From the NCBI RefSeq assembly GCF_023499255.1, contig NZ_CP092183.1, positions 7,126,501-7,190,500 on the forward strand: a stretch of 64,000 nucleotides of DNA, in the 5' to 3' direction. Positions 8,009 through 16,929 of the stretch are shown piece after piece. A program made the translations under genes and the position numbers. The stretch comes from Couchioplanes caeruleus. GTDB lineage: Bacteria > Actinomycetota > Actinomycetes > Mycobacteriales > Micromonosporaceae. Each line of letters opens with the position of its first letter. Position 1 is the first letter of the stretch. The notes beneath the pieces were generated by a model that saw nothing but the letters and a program-made list of their open reading frames with translations, made no database searches and was not told the DNA's origin.

Positions 8009-9715
8009 TCACTCCCCCACGCGCAGCACGGAGACGGTGTCGTCGTCGCCGTTGGACACGTACGCCCACCGCCCGTCCGGCGCGACGGCGATCGCGCGGG
8101 GGCTGCCGCCCACGGCCACGGTCGCGGTGACCTTGCCCGTACGCCCGTCGAGCACCGACACGGTGTCGTCGCCCTCGTTCACCACGTACGCGTGGGCCCC
8201 GTCGGCGGCGAACGCGACGCTCTGCGGCATGTCGCCGACCCGCAGCGGGCCGATGCGCCGCATGGTGACCGCGTCGATGAGGTCGGCGGTGTCCGCCTCG
8301 TAGCCGGCGACCAGCACCGTCCGCCCGTCCGGGGCTACCGCGACGCTGTGCGGGGCCTTGCTGACCGGTACGGAGGCGAGCAGCCGGTCGGAGTGGGTGT
8401 CGATGATGGACAACGCGTTGGACTCGTGGTTCGCGGTGAATGCCCGCTGCAGTGGCGCGGAGAACGCGACCGCGTGCGGGTTCGGCGGGACGATCACCTG
8501 CGCGGCCGGTTTCGTCTGGCCGGGTGCGTACACCTCGACCTTGCGCTGGCTGTGGATCGGCACCCACACCCGGCCGTCCGGGGCGACGGCCAGCGCGTAC
8601 GGCTGCTGCCCGGTGGTCACGTACCGGACGACCTTGCGATCGGCGGCGCGGACCACGGCCATCCCGCTGCCCGACTTGTCCTTCTCGTACATGGACACGT
8701 AGACGAGCTCGCCGTCACGGGACATCGACACGAACCGGGGCGTGTTCCGCAATTGTACGGAGCTGACCCGCCGCGTCCGCGTGTCGACGACGGACAGGAC
8801 GCGCGAGTTCTGGTTGGCCACGTAGATCGTCCGGCCGTCCGGTGCGACGGCCACACCCTCGGGCTCGTCACCCACCCGGATCGTGCCGGTGACGGCGGGC
8901 CTGGCGACGCTGACCACGCGCGCCGCCAGCGGTACGCGGGCCACGGCCGCCGGGGCGGGAGCGGCACCCGTCGCCGTCGCGGGGGCGGGCTCGGCCGGCG
9001 CGGTGGCCGCGACGGACGGCAGGGCGGCCTCGGTACGCACCACCCGCTGGTCCCGGGTGAGCGCCACGGCCACGCCCACCCCGCCGAGCACGAAGAGCGC
9101 GGTCAGCCCGGCCACGAGGGACGTGGCGCCCAGGCGGCGCCGGCGCGGGGGTGGCGGGGACAGGACGGTCACCCGCCCCTCGGGCAGGTACCCGGAGTCT
9201 CCGGCCGACTCCAGCAGCGCCTCGACGTCGGTGGTGGCGGCCTCGACCTGGCCGGTCACCCGGACCTCCGCCCAGCCGGCGTGGCCGCGTACGGTCACCG
9301 AACCGTCCAGCCAGGACGTCCGGGGTTGCCACTCGATGCGCAGCCGGCGGCCGATCAGCACCGCGCGCAGGCCCGGGCCGGACACGGCGACCGAGGCGGA
9401 GGCGAAGGCCAGCGGCGGGCCGGTGACCAGCACGTCGGCCAGCAGCCGGGGCGTACCGGAGGCGACCTGGCCGAAGTCGACGCGGTCCGGTTCGAGGCGC
9501 AGCGACGTCCGTTCGAGGGCGGCGGCCGCGGCGGCGGCGACGCTACGGCTGTCGTCGCCCGTCAGTCGGGTGAGGACGGCCCGGGCAGCCGCGGCCGTGG
9601 CCAGGTCGGCGCCGTACGCGAGCCGGGCCAGCTCCTCCACCCCGGTCAGGCGGGTCTCCCGGACCGGGCTGTCGATCTCCGTCAGCACCTGCGGCGGCAA
9701 GCCATGTTCACTCAT
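8009..9715 (-). CDS. Membrane-anchored YVTN beta-propeller protein
   Basis: 568 residues. The N-terminal ~190 residues are cytoplasmic: a short helical repeat region, then a beta-rich domain (SLRLEPDRVDFGQVASGTPR). A basic stretch RRRR and a membrane helix follow (~197-219). The rest is an extracytoplasmic seven-bladed propeller of YVTN/YncE type, with repeated cores such as VAVAPDGRTIYVANQNSR, VAVAPDGRTVLVAGYEAD and IAVAPDGRWAYVSNGDDD. Such propellers usually mediate binding at the cell surface; the ligand is unknown. It lies 4 nt upstream of the transporter-like gene. Confidence 0.85.
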   Translation of the reverse strand: MSEHGLPPQVLTEIDSPVRETRLTGVEELARLAYGADLATAAAARAVLTRLTGDDSRSVAAAAAAALERTSLRLEPDRVDFGQVASGTPRLLADVLVTGPPLAFASASVAVSGPGLRAVLIGRRLRIEWQPRTSWLDGSVTVRGHAGWAEVRVTGQVEAATTDVEALLESAGDSGYLPEGRVTVLSPPPPRRRRLGATSLVAGLTALFVLGGVGVAVALTRDQRVVRTEAALPSVAATAPAEPAPATATGAAPAPAAVARVPLAARVVSVARPAVTGTIRVGDEPEGVAVAPDGRTIYVANQNSRVLSVVDTRTRRVSSVQLRNTPRFVSMSRDGELVYVSMYEKDKSGSGMAVVRAADRKVVRYVTTGQQPYALAVAPDGRVWVPIHSQRKVEVYAPGQTKPAAQVIVPPNPHAVAFSAPLQRAFTANHESNALSIIDTHSDRLLASVPVSKAPHSVAVAPDGRTVLVAGYEADTADLIDAVTMRRIGPLRVGDMPQSVAFAADGAHAYVVNEGDDTVSVLDGRTGKVTATVAVGGSPRAIAVAPDGRWAYVSNGDDDTVSVLRVGE

Positions 9716-9787
9716 CGTGCCCCCTCGATCAGCATGCAGTGACGAAAGGGGTCAGGGGAACCCGTCAGACGAAATTGGCATGCATCG

Positions 9788-12220
9788 TTATCGAGCGATG
9801 AGTGCGCGTACCGCGGCGGCGTCCGGGGCGTCGAGGGCCCGGGCGGCGACGGGAGCAGCCGCGGCGAGGTCCGTGGCCCGGATGGCGTCCTTCACCAGCG
9901 GAACCATCCGCGGCACCACGCTCAGCTGCCGGACGCCCAGACCGGCCAGCAGCGGCACCGCGGCCTCGTCCGACGCCAGCTCGCCGCAGACCGCGACCGT
10001 GGCGCGCCCGCCGGCGCCGCGGCACACCGCGTCGATCAAACGCAGCACGCCCGGGTCCAGGCCGTCGGCGAGCGCGGCCAGCGCCGCATTGCCACGCTCC
10101 GCGGCCAGGGCGTACTGCGTGAGGTCGTTGGTGCCGATGCTGAAGAAGTCCACGTACGGCGTGAGCGCGGCCGTCTTCAGCGCCGTGGCGGGCACCTCGG
10201 TCATGATGCCCACGCGCAGGCCGGGCGGGGTTCCGCGGCCCGCCCGGGCGACCGCCTCGTCGAGCATCCGGCGCACGTCCACCACCTCGGCGACCGTACT
10301 GACCATGGGGACCATCACGCTGACCGGCACGTCGTGCGCCACCCGTACGAACGCGAGGAGCTGGTCGGCGAGGAGGCGGGGGTGGGCGAGGGAGTGCCGG
10401 ATGCCGCGTACGCCCAGGAACGGGTTGGCCTCCGCGGCGGCCGGGAGGTAGCGCAGCGGTTTGTCGCCGCCGACGTCGAGCGTGCGCAGCGTGAGCCGCC
10501 GCCCGCCCAGCGCCTCGGCGATCTGCCGGTAGACGGCCTCCTGCTCGTCGGCGTCGGGCGCGGCGTCGCGGTCGAGGAAGAGGAACTCCGTGCGGACCAG
10601 GCCGGCCAGGTCGGCACCGCTGCCGGCGGCGGCTCGCGCGTCCGCCACCGAACCGACGTTCGCGCCGACCGTCAGCGCCTCGCCGTCGCGCGTCGCCGCC
10701 GGCGCGGTCGCGCGGGCCGCCGCCCGGTCGCGCCGGGATGCCTGCTCGGCGGCCCGCTCGCGGAAGCCGGTCAGCACGGCATCGGCGGGGGCGACGACGA
10801 CCTCGCCGGTGCCGCCGTCCAGCGCGACGGGCGTGCCGTCCGGGACCTCGAGGATGGCCGGGCCCAGGCCGACCACCGCCGGGATTCCCCGGGTACGGGC
10901 CAGGATCGCGCCGTGCGAGGTGGGGCTTCCGTACGCGAGCAGCACCCCGGCCGCCCGCTCGGGATCCAGGACCGCCGCCTCCGCCGGGCTGAGCTCGGAG
11001 GCCACGAGCACTCCCGCCTCGGGCATGGCGGCCGCCCCCGCGCCGAGCAGCGTCCGCAGCACCTGCAGGCCGACGTCGCGTACGTCGAACGCCCGGCCCC
11101 GCAGGTACGGGTCCTCCAGCACGTCGAACTCCGCGGCGACCCGTTCGGTGGCGTCGGCCCAGGCACGCGGGGCGGGAGTGCCGTCGTCGATGCGGGCGCG
11201 GACGTCGTCGAGCAGATCGGCGTCGTCGAGCAGCAGCAGGTGGGCGTCGAAGATGTCGGCGTGGCCCTCCCCCACCTCCCGGGCCGTGGCCGCGCGCAGC
11301 CGCCGCAGCTCGTCCCTCACCGTGGCGGTCGCTGCTTCGAGGCGGCCGTGCTCCTGCTCGGCTCCCCGGGACGGCTCGCCGGGAATCTCCGGTACGGCCG
11401 ACGCGGCGTGCCGGACCGGGCCGACGGCGATGCCCGGGGAGGCGGGCACACCGGCGCCGACCTCCGCGCGGGCGGGCGGCTCGGGGACGGACCTGTCGCC
11501 CTCGCCCTCGTTCTCCCCGAAGTCGGCGGCGGCCAGGGCGAGGATCCCGTCGACCGCTTCCCGCGCCTGCGGGCCGGACGCGCGGACGTCGACCCGGTGC
11601 CCCGGCAGGACGCCGAGGGTGGCGACCCGGGAGAGGCTGGACGCGGGCACCCAGCCCGATCCGGTCGTGCCGTTGCGGAGCTCCACCCGCGCGTCGAAGC
11701 CCCGGGCCTGCGTGACGAGGCGGGCGGCGGGACGGGCGTGCAGACCGTGAGGGATTCGCACCACGAACTCGGCGTCGGAGTCTGTGCCCGTACCTTCCGG
11801 CGGTGGGGCTTGCTGGCCACCCAGGTGCGCGAGCTTGCCGGCGAGCGCGCCCACCGCCTCCCCGGCGACCTCCTTGCGGCCGGCGCCGCCGGCGGCCGTG
11901 ACCACCGCGGCGACCAGGCCCTCGACCAGCGGGGCCGGGCAGAGCACGACCCGGTCGCGGGCGGCGTCGTCGAGCAGGTCGAGCGCCAGCTCGGCGGAGA
12001 GCACGGCGCTGCCGAGGTCCATGAGCACGACGACGCCGTCGCCCCGGTCGGCGGCCTGGATCGCGGTGGTGATGGCGACCGCGTCGGTGCCGGTGGTGGT
12101 CTCGTCGAGCCCGGCGGCGATCTCGATCGGCACCGGCTGTCCCTGCGTCATCTCGGCGGCCAGCGCCACCGCCGCGCGGGCCAGCGCGCGGCTGTGGCTG
12201 ACCACCACCAGGCCGACCAT
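9788..12220 (-). CDS. dhaM: DhaM-HPr-Enzyme I fusion, phosphoryl donor for dihydroxyacetone kinase
   Basis: 810-residue cytoplasmic multiphosphoryl-transfer protein. Residues 1-~130 are the DhaM/EIIA-mannose-like domain, with the active His9 in VVSHS. Residues ~150-236 are HPr, with His161 in GLHARPAARL. Residues ~260-810 are PTS Enzyme I, with active His436 in GSPTSHGAILART and the TIM-barrel PEP-binding region (FSIGTNDLTQYALA; catalytic Cys in VAVCGELASD). It passes phosphate from PEP through EI, HPr and DhaM to DhaL-bound ADP. It starts 5 nt after dhaL. The full EI fusion makes the system independent of the general PTS. Confidence 0.95.
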   Translation of the reverse strand: MVGLVVVSHSRALARAAVALAAEMTQGQPVPIEIAAGLDETTTGTDAVAITTAIQAADRGDGVVVLMDLGSAVLSAELALDLLDDAARDRVVLCPAPLVEGLVAAVVTAAGGAGRKEVAGEAVGALAGKLAHLGGQQAPPPEGTGTDSDAEFVVRIPHGLHARPAARLVTQARGFDARVELRNGTTGSGWVPASSLSRVATLGVLPGHRVDVRASGPQAREAVDGILALAAADFGENEGEGDRSVPEPPARAEVGAGVPASPGIAVGPVRHAASAVPEIPGEPSRGAEQEHGRLEAATATVRDELRRLRAATAREVGEGHADIFDAHLLLLDDADLLDDVRARIDDGTPAPRAWADATERVAAEFDVLEDPYLRGRAFDVRDVGLQVLRTLLGAGAAAMPEAGVLVASELSPAEAAVLDPERAAGVLLAYGSPTSHGAILARTRGIPAVVGLGPAILEVPDGTPVALDGGTGEVVVAPADAVLTGFRERAAEQASRRDRAAARATAPAATRDGEALTVGANVGSVADARAAAGSGADLAGLVRTEFLFLDRDAAPDADEQEAVYRQIAEALGGRRLTLRTLDVGGDKPLRYLPAAAEANPFLGVRGIRHSLAHPRLLADQLLAFVRVAHDVPVSVMVPMVSTVAEVVDVRRMLDEAVARAGRGTPPGLRVGIMTEVPATALKTAALTPYVDFFSIGTNDLTQYALAAERGNAALAALADGLDPGVLRLIDAVCRGAGGRATVAVCGELASDEAAVPLLAGLGVRQLSVVPRMVPLVKDAIRATDLAAAAPVAARALDAPDAAAVRALIAR

Positions 12221-12225
12221 CGGGC

Positions 12226-12864
12226 TCAGGCCCCGAGCGCCTTCGCGGCGGCCGCCACCAGCATCGTCACCGAGGTGGCGCCCGGATCCTGGTGGCCGGC
12301 GCTGCGCTCACCCAGGTAACTGGCCCGGCCCTTGCGGGCGACCAGCGGGATCGTCGCCTCGCGGCCCTGCTCGGCGGCGCGGACCGCGGCCGGCAACGCC
12401 TCACCGAGCGGCTGCCCGCCGGCGAGCGCGGCGTCGAGCGCGTCGACCGCCGGGGTGAGCGCGTCGACCATCGTCTTGTCGCCGACCTCGGCCTTCCCGC
12501 GGGCCACGACCCCGTCGAGACCGGCGCGCAGCACCTTGGCGAAGCTGCCGGCGTCGAGGCCATCGGCGTCGCCGGCGGCCGCGGCCATGCGCAGGAAGGC
12601 GGTGCCGTAGAGCGGGCCGCTGGCGCCGCCGACCGTGCTGACCAGCGTCATCCCGGTGCGTTTGAGCAGCGCGGCCGGGCTCTTTCCGGCCTCGCCGTCG
12701 AGCGCGGCCAGCACCGCCGTCATGCCGCGGTCCATGTTGGTGCCGTGGTCGGCGTCGCCGATCGCCGAGTCGAGCTCGGTGAGCAACCCCTTGTTCTCCG
12801 CGACGAGCCGGGCGAACTCGCGCAGCCAGGCGGTCACGGCCGCGGCGTCCACGCTGTGCGTCAT
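12226..12864 (-). CDS. dhaL: Dihydroxyacetone kinase subunit DhaL
   Basis: 212-residue ADP-binding subunit of PEP-dependent dihydroxyacetone kinase. It shows the metal/nucleotide-binding signature LDSAIGDADHGTNMDRG, the loop STVGGASGPLYGTAFLR and the C-terminal DPGATS segment. ADP stays bound and is recharged to ATP by DhaM. The ATG overlaps the dhaK stop by one base (TGATG), indicating translational coupling, and dhaM follows after 5 nt. Confidence 0.95.
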   Translation of the reverse strand: MTHSVDAAAVTAWLREFARLVAENKGLLTELDSAIGDADHGTNMDRGMTAVLAALDGEAGKSPAALLKRTGMTLVSTVGGASGPLYGTAFLRMAAAAGDADGLDAGSFAKVLRAGLDGVVARGKAEVGDKTMVDALTPAVDALDAALAGGQPLGEALPAAVRAAEQGREATIPLVARKGRASYLGERSAGHQDPGATSVTMLVAAAAKALGA

Positions 12865-13865
12865 CAGCGCCCCCACCGCAGCGCCGGGGTCTGCACCGGG
12901 GCGTCCCACAGGCGCAGGATCTCGTCGTCGGCCCGCACCAGCGTCACCGAGCAGCCGGCCATGTCCAGGCTCGTGATGTACGGCCCGACCAGCGACCGCG
13001 CGATCGACACGCCGGCCTTGCTCAGCAGCGCGGCGATCTCCTGGTACATCACGTACAGCTCGATCAGGGGCGTGGCGCCCATGCCGTTGACGAACGCGAT
13101 CACGCCGTCGCCGCCGGTGAAGTCGAGGTCGGCGAGGATCGGCTGCACGAGCATCTCGGCGATCTCGGCGGCGGGGGCGGTGGGCACCCGGCGGCGTCCC
13201 GGCTCCCCGTGGATGCCGATGCCGACCTCCATCTGGCCGTCGGGCAGGTCGAACGTGGGCTTGCCGGCCGCCGGGACGGTGCAGGAGGTCAGCGCCAGAC
13301 CCATGCTGCGGCCGTTCCCGTTGACCTTGCGCGCGACGTCGGCGACCTCGGCGAGCGGGCGGCCCTCCTCGGCCGCGGCGCCGGCGATCTTCTCGACCAG
13401 CACGGTGACGCCCACGCCGCGGCGCCCGGCGGTGTAGAGGCTGTCCTGCACGGCAACGTCGTCGTCGGTGACCACGGAGACCACGGACACGCCGGTCTCC
13501 GCCTCGGCCAGCTCGGCGGCCATCTCGAAGTTCATGACGTCGCCGGTGTAGTTCTTGACGATGTGCAGCACCCCGGCGCCGCCGTCGACCGCCTTGGTGG
13601 CGGCCACCATCTGATCCGGTACGGGTGACGTGAAGATCTCGCCCGCGCAGGCGGCGTCCAGCATCCCGGGCCCGACGAAGCCCGCGTGCAACGGCTCGTG
13701 CCCGGAACCGCCGCCGGAGACGAGGCCGACCTTGCCGCGCACCGGGGCGTCGGCCCGGCGCACCACGCGGTTCTCGTGATCGACATGGAGATCGGGATGG
13801 ACGGCGGCGATCCCGCGGAGCGCGTCGGACACCACAGTGGACGGGTCGTTGATGAGCTTGTTCAT
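12864..13865 (-). CDS. dhaK: Dihydroxyacetone kinase subunit DhaK
   Basis: 333-residue substrate-binding subunit. It contains [19 protein letters not shown], the [10 protein letters not shown] motif and [10 protein letters not shown], whose His (~219) forms the covalent hemiaminal with dihydroxyacetone in this family. ATG 13865 is chosen because AGGAG lies 7 nt upstream; a longer in-frame start at 13913 lacks one. First gene of a dhaK-dhaL-dhaM operon. No dhaR-type regulator or glycerol dehydrogenase gene is adjacent. Confidence 0.95.
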   Translation of the reverse strand: MNKLINDPSTVVSDALRGIAAVHPDLHVDHENRVVRRADAPVRGKVGLVSGGGSGHEPLHAGFVGPGMLDAACAGEIFTSPVPDQMVAATKAVDGGAGVLHIVKNYTGDVMNFEMAAELAEAETGVSVVSVVTDDDVAVQDSLYTAGRRGVGVTVLVEKIAGAAAEEGRPLAEVADVARKVNGNGRSMGLALTSCTVPAAGKPTFDLPDGQMEVGIGIHGEPGRRRVPTAPAAEIAEMLVQPILADLDFTGGDGVIAFVNGMGATPLIELYVMYQEIAALLSKAGVSIARSLVGPYITSLDMAGCSVTLVRADDEILRLWDAPVQTPALRWGR

Positions 13866-13969
13866 CGCTTGACTCCTCGCAGGTGTTTGCTGGAGTGAGC
13901 TGCCAACCCACAAGCTACGCCGACTTCGGCCTTCCGTGACCGGCTCGCGCCCCGCGGGGTTCCGTGCCC

Positions 13970-15559
13970 TTAGTGCAGGATCACCGGCGTGGGTGCCGCC
14001 TCGCCGCTGCGCTGCTCATCGTTCAGGTGGGCGACCTGGCGGCGGCGCGGCAGGAAGTACGCCGGCACGAGCGTCAGCAACATCAGCACGAAGCCCACCC
14101 AGAACGTGGACGAGAACGAGTTCGCCACGAACTCCAGCCCGCGCTGCAGCACGCTCGGCTCCACCGGGAACTGCTGGGTCAGCGCCGGGTTCTGTTGCGC
14201 GGCGATCGCCAGGCCCGCCTCGGTGACCGGCGCGCCGGACTGCGGGTCCACCAGGCCGGGGATGGCCGGCGAGTCGTTCAGCTCGCTGGTCAGGATCACC
14301 GACATCGTCGCCGAGCCGATCGAGCCGGCGATCTGCTGCAGGATGTTCAGCAGCGTCGACCCGCGGGCGACCTCTTGGTTGGTCAGCGTCTTCAGCGCCG
14401 AGGTCATGATCGGCATCATCGTGCCGCCCATGCCCAGGCCCATCACGAACAGCGACCCGCACAGCAGCACGTACGACGTGTCCGTGCCGACCTGGGTGAA
14501 CGTGAAGAAGCCGGCGGCCATCAGCACGATCGCGAACGGCACCGTACGACCAACGGGGATCTTGTCGGCCATCATGCCCGCGATCGGCATGGTCACCATC
14601 GCGCCGATGCCCTGCGGTGCCATCAGCAGGCCGGCGTGCAGCGTCGACTCGCCGCGTACCTGCAGGAAGTAGCTGGGGAACAGCAGGCCGGCGCCCATGA
14701 ACGCGACCGTGAACACCGCGATGGTGACCGACGCGACCGTCAGGTTGCGGTCGCGCAGCAGCCGCAGGTCCAGCAGCGGGTGCTTCGGCTTGAACGAGTA
14801 CAGCACGAACGCCACCACCAGCAGGGCGCCGACCGCCATCGGCAGCCACACCTTGGTGGCGGAGAAGGTCCCGGCCTCGGGCAGCGACGAGACGCCGTAC
14901 AGGAACAACGCCAGGCCGGGCGAGAGCATCAGCATGCCGACGAAGTCGAACGACTCGGACGGCTCGGGGGTGTCCTTGGCCAGCGCCAGCCACGCGTAGA
15001 CCAGCGCGACCGCGCCGATCGGCAGGTTGATCAGGAAGATCCAGTGCCAGCTCGCGATGTCGATCAGCCAGCCGCCGAGGATCGGGCCGCCGATCGGCCC
15101 GAGCAGCATCGGGATGCCCAGGACGGCCATCAGCCGGCCGATCCGCTGCGGGCCCGCGGCCCGCGTCATGATGGTCATGCCGAGCGGCATCAGCATGCCG
15201 CCACCGAGGCCCTGCAGCACCCGGTACGAGATGAGCTCGCCGATCGAGTCCGCGGTGGCGCACAGCCCGGAGCCCAGCGTGAAGAGCACGAGCGCGGCCA
15301 TGTACAGCCGCTTGGTGCCGAACCGGTCGGCGGCCCAGCCGGTCAGCGGGATCACCGTGGCCAGCGCCAGCGTGTAGCCGGTCATGGTCCAGGCGACCCG
15401 GGCGTACGAGGCGTCGAACTCGGTCTGGAACGTGGGCAGCGCGACGCTCACCACGGTCACGTCGAGAATCGACATGATCGCGCCGAGGACCACGACCCCG
15501 GCGATCTTGAGTACGGCGGCGTCCAGCTTGTCGGGCGCGGCCACGGGTTGACTGGTCAC
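13970..15559 (-). CDS. MFS drug exporter of the DHA2 (EmrB/QacA) family
   Basis: 529-residue proton-driven exporter with 14 predicted membrane helices. Motif C-like and family signatures are visible: [14 protein letters not shown] in helix 1, [16 protein letters not shown] in the loop 2-3 (motif A), and [16 protein letters not shown] after helix 5. GTG 15559 has GGAGAG 8 nt upstream. Substrate is unknown; multidrug or endogenous product export is typical. A cluster of overlapping inverted repeats ~300 bp upstream (15852-15878) could be a regulatory site, although it is nearer to the DoxX gene. Confidence 0.9.
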   Translation of the reverse strand: MTSQPVAAPDKLDAAVLKIAGVVVLGAIMSILDVTVVSVALPTFQTEFDASYARVAWTMTGYTLALATVIPLTGWAADRFGTKRLYMAALVLFTLGSGLCATADSIGELISYRVLQGLGGGMLMPLGMTIMTRAAGPQRIGRLMAVLGIPMLLGPIGGPILGGWLIDIASWHWIFLINLPIGAVALVYAWLALAKDTPEPSESFDFVGMLMLSPGLALFLYGVSSLPEAGTFSATKVWLPMAVGALLVVAFVLYSFKPKHPLLDLRLLRDRNLTVASVTIAVFTVAFMGAGLLFPSYFLQVRGESTLHAGLLMAPQGIGAMVTMPIAGMMADKIPVGRTVPFAIVLMAAGFFTFTQVGTDTSYVLLCGSLFVMGLGMGGTMMPIMTSALKTLTNQEVARGSTLLNILQQIAGSIGSATMSVILTSELNDSPAIPGLVDPQSGAPVTEAGLAIAAQQNPALTQQFPVEPSVLQRGLEFVANSFSSTFWVGFVLMLLTLVPAYFLPRRRQVAHLNDEQRSGEAAPTPVILH

Positions 15560-15884
15560 AAGCAAATCTCTCCGATAGTGCGGCGGGCGCCGATGGCCGC
15601 GCATCCCCCCGCGGGCGGCGTCTGGTCAGTTCTTCGGCCGGGCTGTGCGGCTCGCCGCTTCCGGCGGGTCCGCTGGTCCGTGCCCGGCGGTTCTTGGTGC
15701 GTGCCCGGCGGGCCGCGGCCTGCGGTCATGCCCGCTGCGCGGTCGCGGCTTCGCTCGCGGACGGTAACAGGGCTTCTTCGGTCCCGCCTCAGGTTTTCCC
15801 AGTTGCGGGCGCTTCCCGCTCGGCCACCATGATGGGCGAGACCGACAGGATCGGCAAATTCCTTTGCCGTTACGGCAATGCCGC
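15560..15884. other. Gene-free interval upstream of the MFS gene
   Basis: 325 bp without a convincing gene on either strand. It holds the 5' region of the MFS gene and, at its right end, overlapping inverted repeats listed separately. Short open frames here lack ribosome-binding sites and family resemblance. Confidence 0.6.
15852..15878. promoter_or_regulatory. Overlapping inverted repeats, candidate operator
   Basis: CGGCAAATTCCTTTGCCG (15852-15869) is a perfect 7-bp-arm inverted repeat. It overlaps TTGCCGTTACGGCAA (15864-15878), a second perfect 7-bp-arm repeat sharing the TTGCCG half-site. Three half-sites in alternating orientation resemble a TetR/MarR-type operator. The T-poor context argues against a simple terminator of the adjacent DoxX gene. 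The cognate regulator is unknown. Confidence 0.45.
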
Positions 15885-16151
15885 CTAGAAGGAGTACGGG
15901 CCGAAGCGGCCCCACGCCACCACGGCGGCGAGGATCAGCAGGACCACGTTGATGATGACCGGCTGGGTCTCGCCGCGGCGGGCATGCGTGACGATCGCGC
16001 CGATCGCCTTGACCGCGCCGGCGCTGTAGCCCTCGGCCCAGCCCATGCCGGAGGCCACCAGCTTCTCCTTCGGCTGCACCAGCTTCATCACGCCGGCCCC
16101 CAGGAACGCGACGGCCAGGATGATCGCGATCACCCACAGAACGGTGCCCAT
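15885..16151 (-). CDS. DoxX-family membrane protein with internal deletion
   Basis: 88 residues against about 120 expected for this DoxX-like subfamily. The first helix (MGTVLWVIAIILAVAFLGAG) and KLVQPKEKL segment are normal, and so is the end (ITLLVVA-like last helix and WGRFGPYSF). The middle runs directly from GAVKAIGA into IVTHARRGE, so about 35 residues holding two membrane helices are missing in frame. The junction lies in a GGCGCGATCG-like sequence that could have supported recombination. The protein may be non-functional. Adjacent to a truncated MarR gene. Confidence 0.7.
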   Translation of the reverse strand: MGTVLWVIAIILAVAFLGAGVMKLVQPKEKLVASGMGWAEGYSAGAVKAIGAIVTHARRGETQPVIINVVLLILAAVVAWGRFGPYSF

Positions 16152-16159
16152 GCTGCCCC

Positions 16160-16506
16160 CAGTGTCGGAGGCACCGGAGCGCAGCATGCGGATGAGCCAG
16201 CTGGCGATGCTGGCCGAGGGCTCCCTGCCCCGCATGTCCCAGGCCGTCGGCCGCCTCGAGAAACGAGGCTGGGTACGCCGCACCCCCGACCCCACCGACG
16301 GGCGGTTCACGCTCGCCATCCTCACGGAGGCCGGGTGGGCGAAGGTGCGGGAGACGGCACCGGGGCACGTGGAGGCGGCGCGGACGTACGTCTTCGACCC
16401 GCTCACCAAGGCGCAGGTTCGGCAGCTGACCGAGATCAGCCGCCGGATCCTGCGGGCTGTCGACCCGGGGAATCCCTGCCCGGGGGAACGTCCTGCACCG
16501 GGCTAG
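16160..16506 (+). pseudogene. MarR-family regulator remnant lacking its N-terminus
   Basis: The frame begins within MarR homology at VSEAPERSMRMSQLAMLAEG and continues through the recognition helix and wing (SLPRMSQAVGRLEKRGWVRR; DPTDGRFTLAILTEAGWAKV) to the dimerisation helix. The first ~50 residues, which form the N-terminal dimerisation helices, are absent. Upstream in this frame is only the antisense of the DoxX gene. The break lies within about 10 bp of the DoxX start codon, so a deletion removed both the shared intergenic region and the MarR 5' end. Confidence 0.7.
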
Positions 16507-16929
16507 CCGATCCCGCGCCCGGCGCCCGGCCCTGTCGCCGGGCTGTTCGTCGTCGGGCCCTCCCCGGGCTCCGCGGGTCTTCGAGCCGCCGGCGGCGGAC
16601 GGGCGATCGACTGACCCTCACCTGAGGGGTGGCGCAGGCATACCGGCCCTGCTCGTGGTGCCTGTTGCGGCATTTTCGACGGCCGAGATGGACGATTGAC
16701 ACTCCATCGACTATTCTCACTGACAACGCCGTTGCGAGTTCTTCCCCCGTGGAATTCGCAACGGCGCTTTTTCGTGCGCTCCGAGCCACCACACCGGACG
16801 ATGCGGGCGGCCGCGCGCACCGATCTCCGCCGCACCTGGTCCGGGCACCCGGGACGGGACCGCCATGAATCCGCAGCGCAACGCCCCCGGCACCAGCACG
16901 AGGGCGTCTTGCGCTGCCGACGAGGCCGG
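16507..16929. other. Gene-free interval with an isolated terminator
   Basis: 423 bp between the MarR remnant and the LPXTG gene. It contains a TTGACA hexamer at ~16697 followed by a strong plus-strand hairpin terminator at 16728-16772. No protein gene is supported. A short untranslated RNA between the two elements is possible but unproven. Confidence 0.5.
16728..16772 (+). terminator. Intrinsic terminator with T tract
   Basis: 10-bp perfect stem GCCGTTGCGA / TCGCAACGGC, an 18-nt loop that can itself pair (TTCC...GGAA around CCCGT), then GCTTTTTC. It reads on the plus strand although the nearest upstream plus-strand gene remnant ends 220 nt earlier. Confidence 0.75.

Noticed and set aside
15694..15888. 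Plus-strand frame upstream of the MFS gene
   Set aside because: Arg/Ala-rich composition typical of out-of-frame GC-rich DNA, overlaps the inverted repeats and the DoxX stop, and has no ribosome-binding site.
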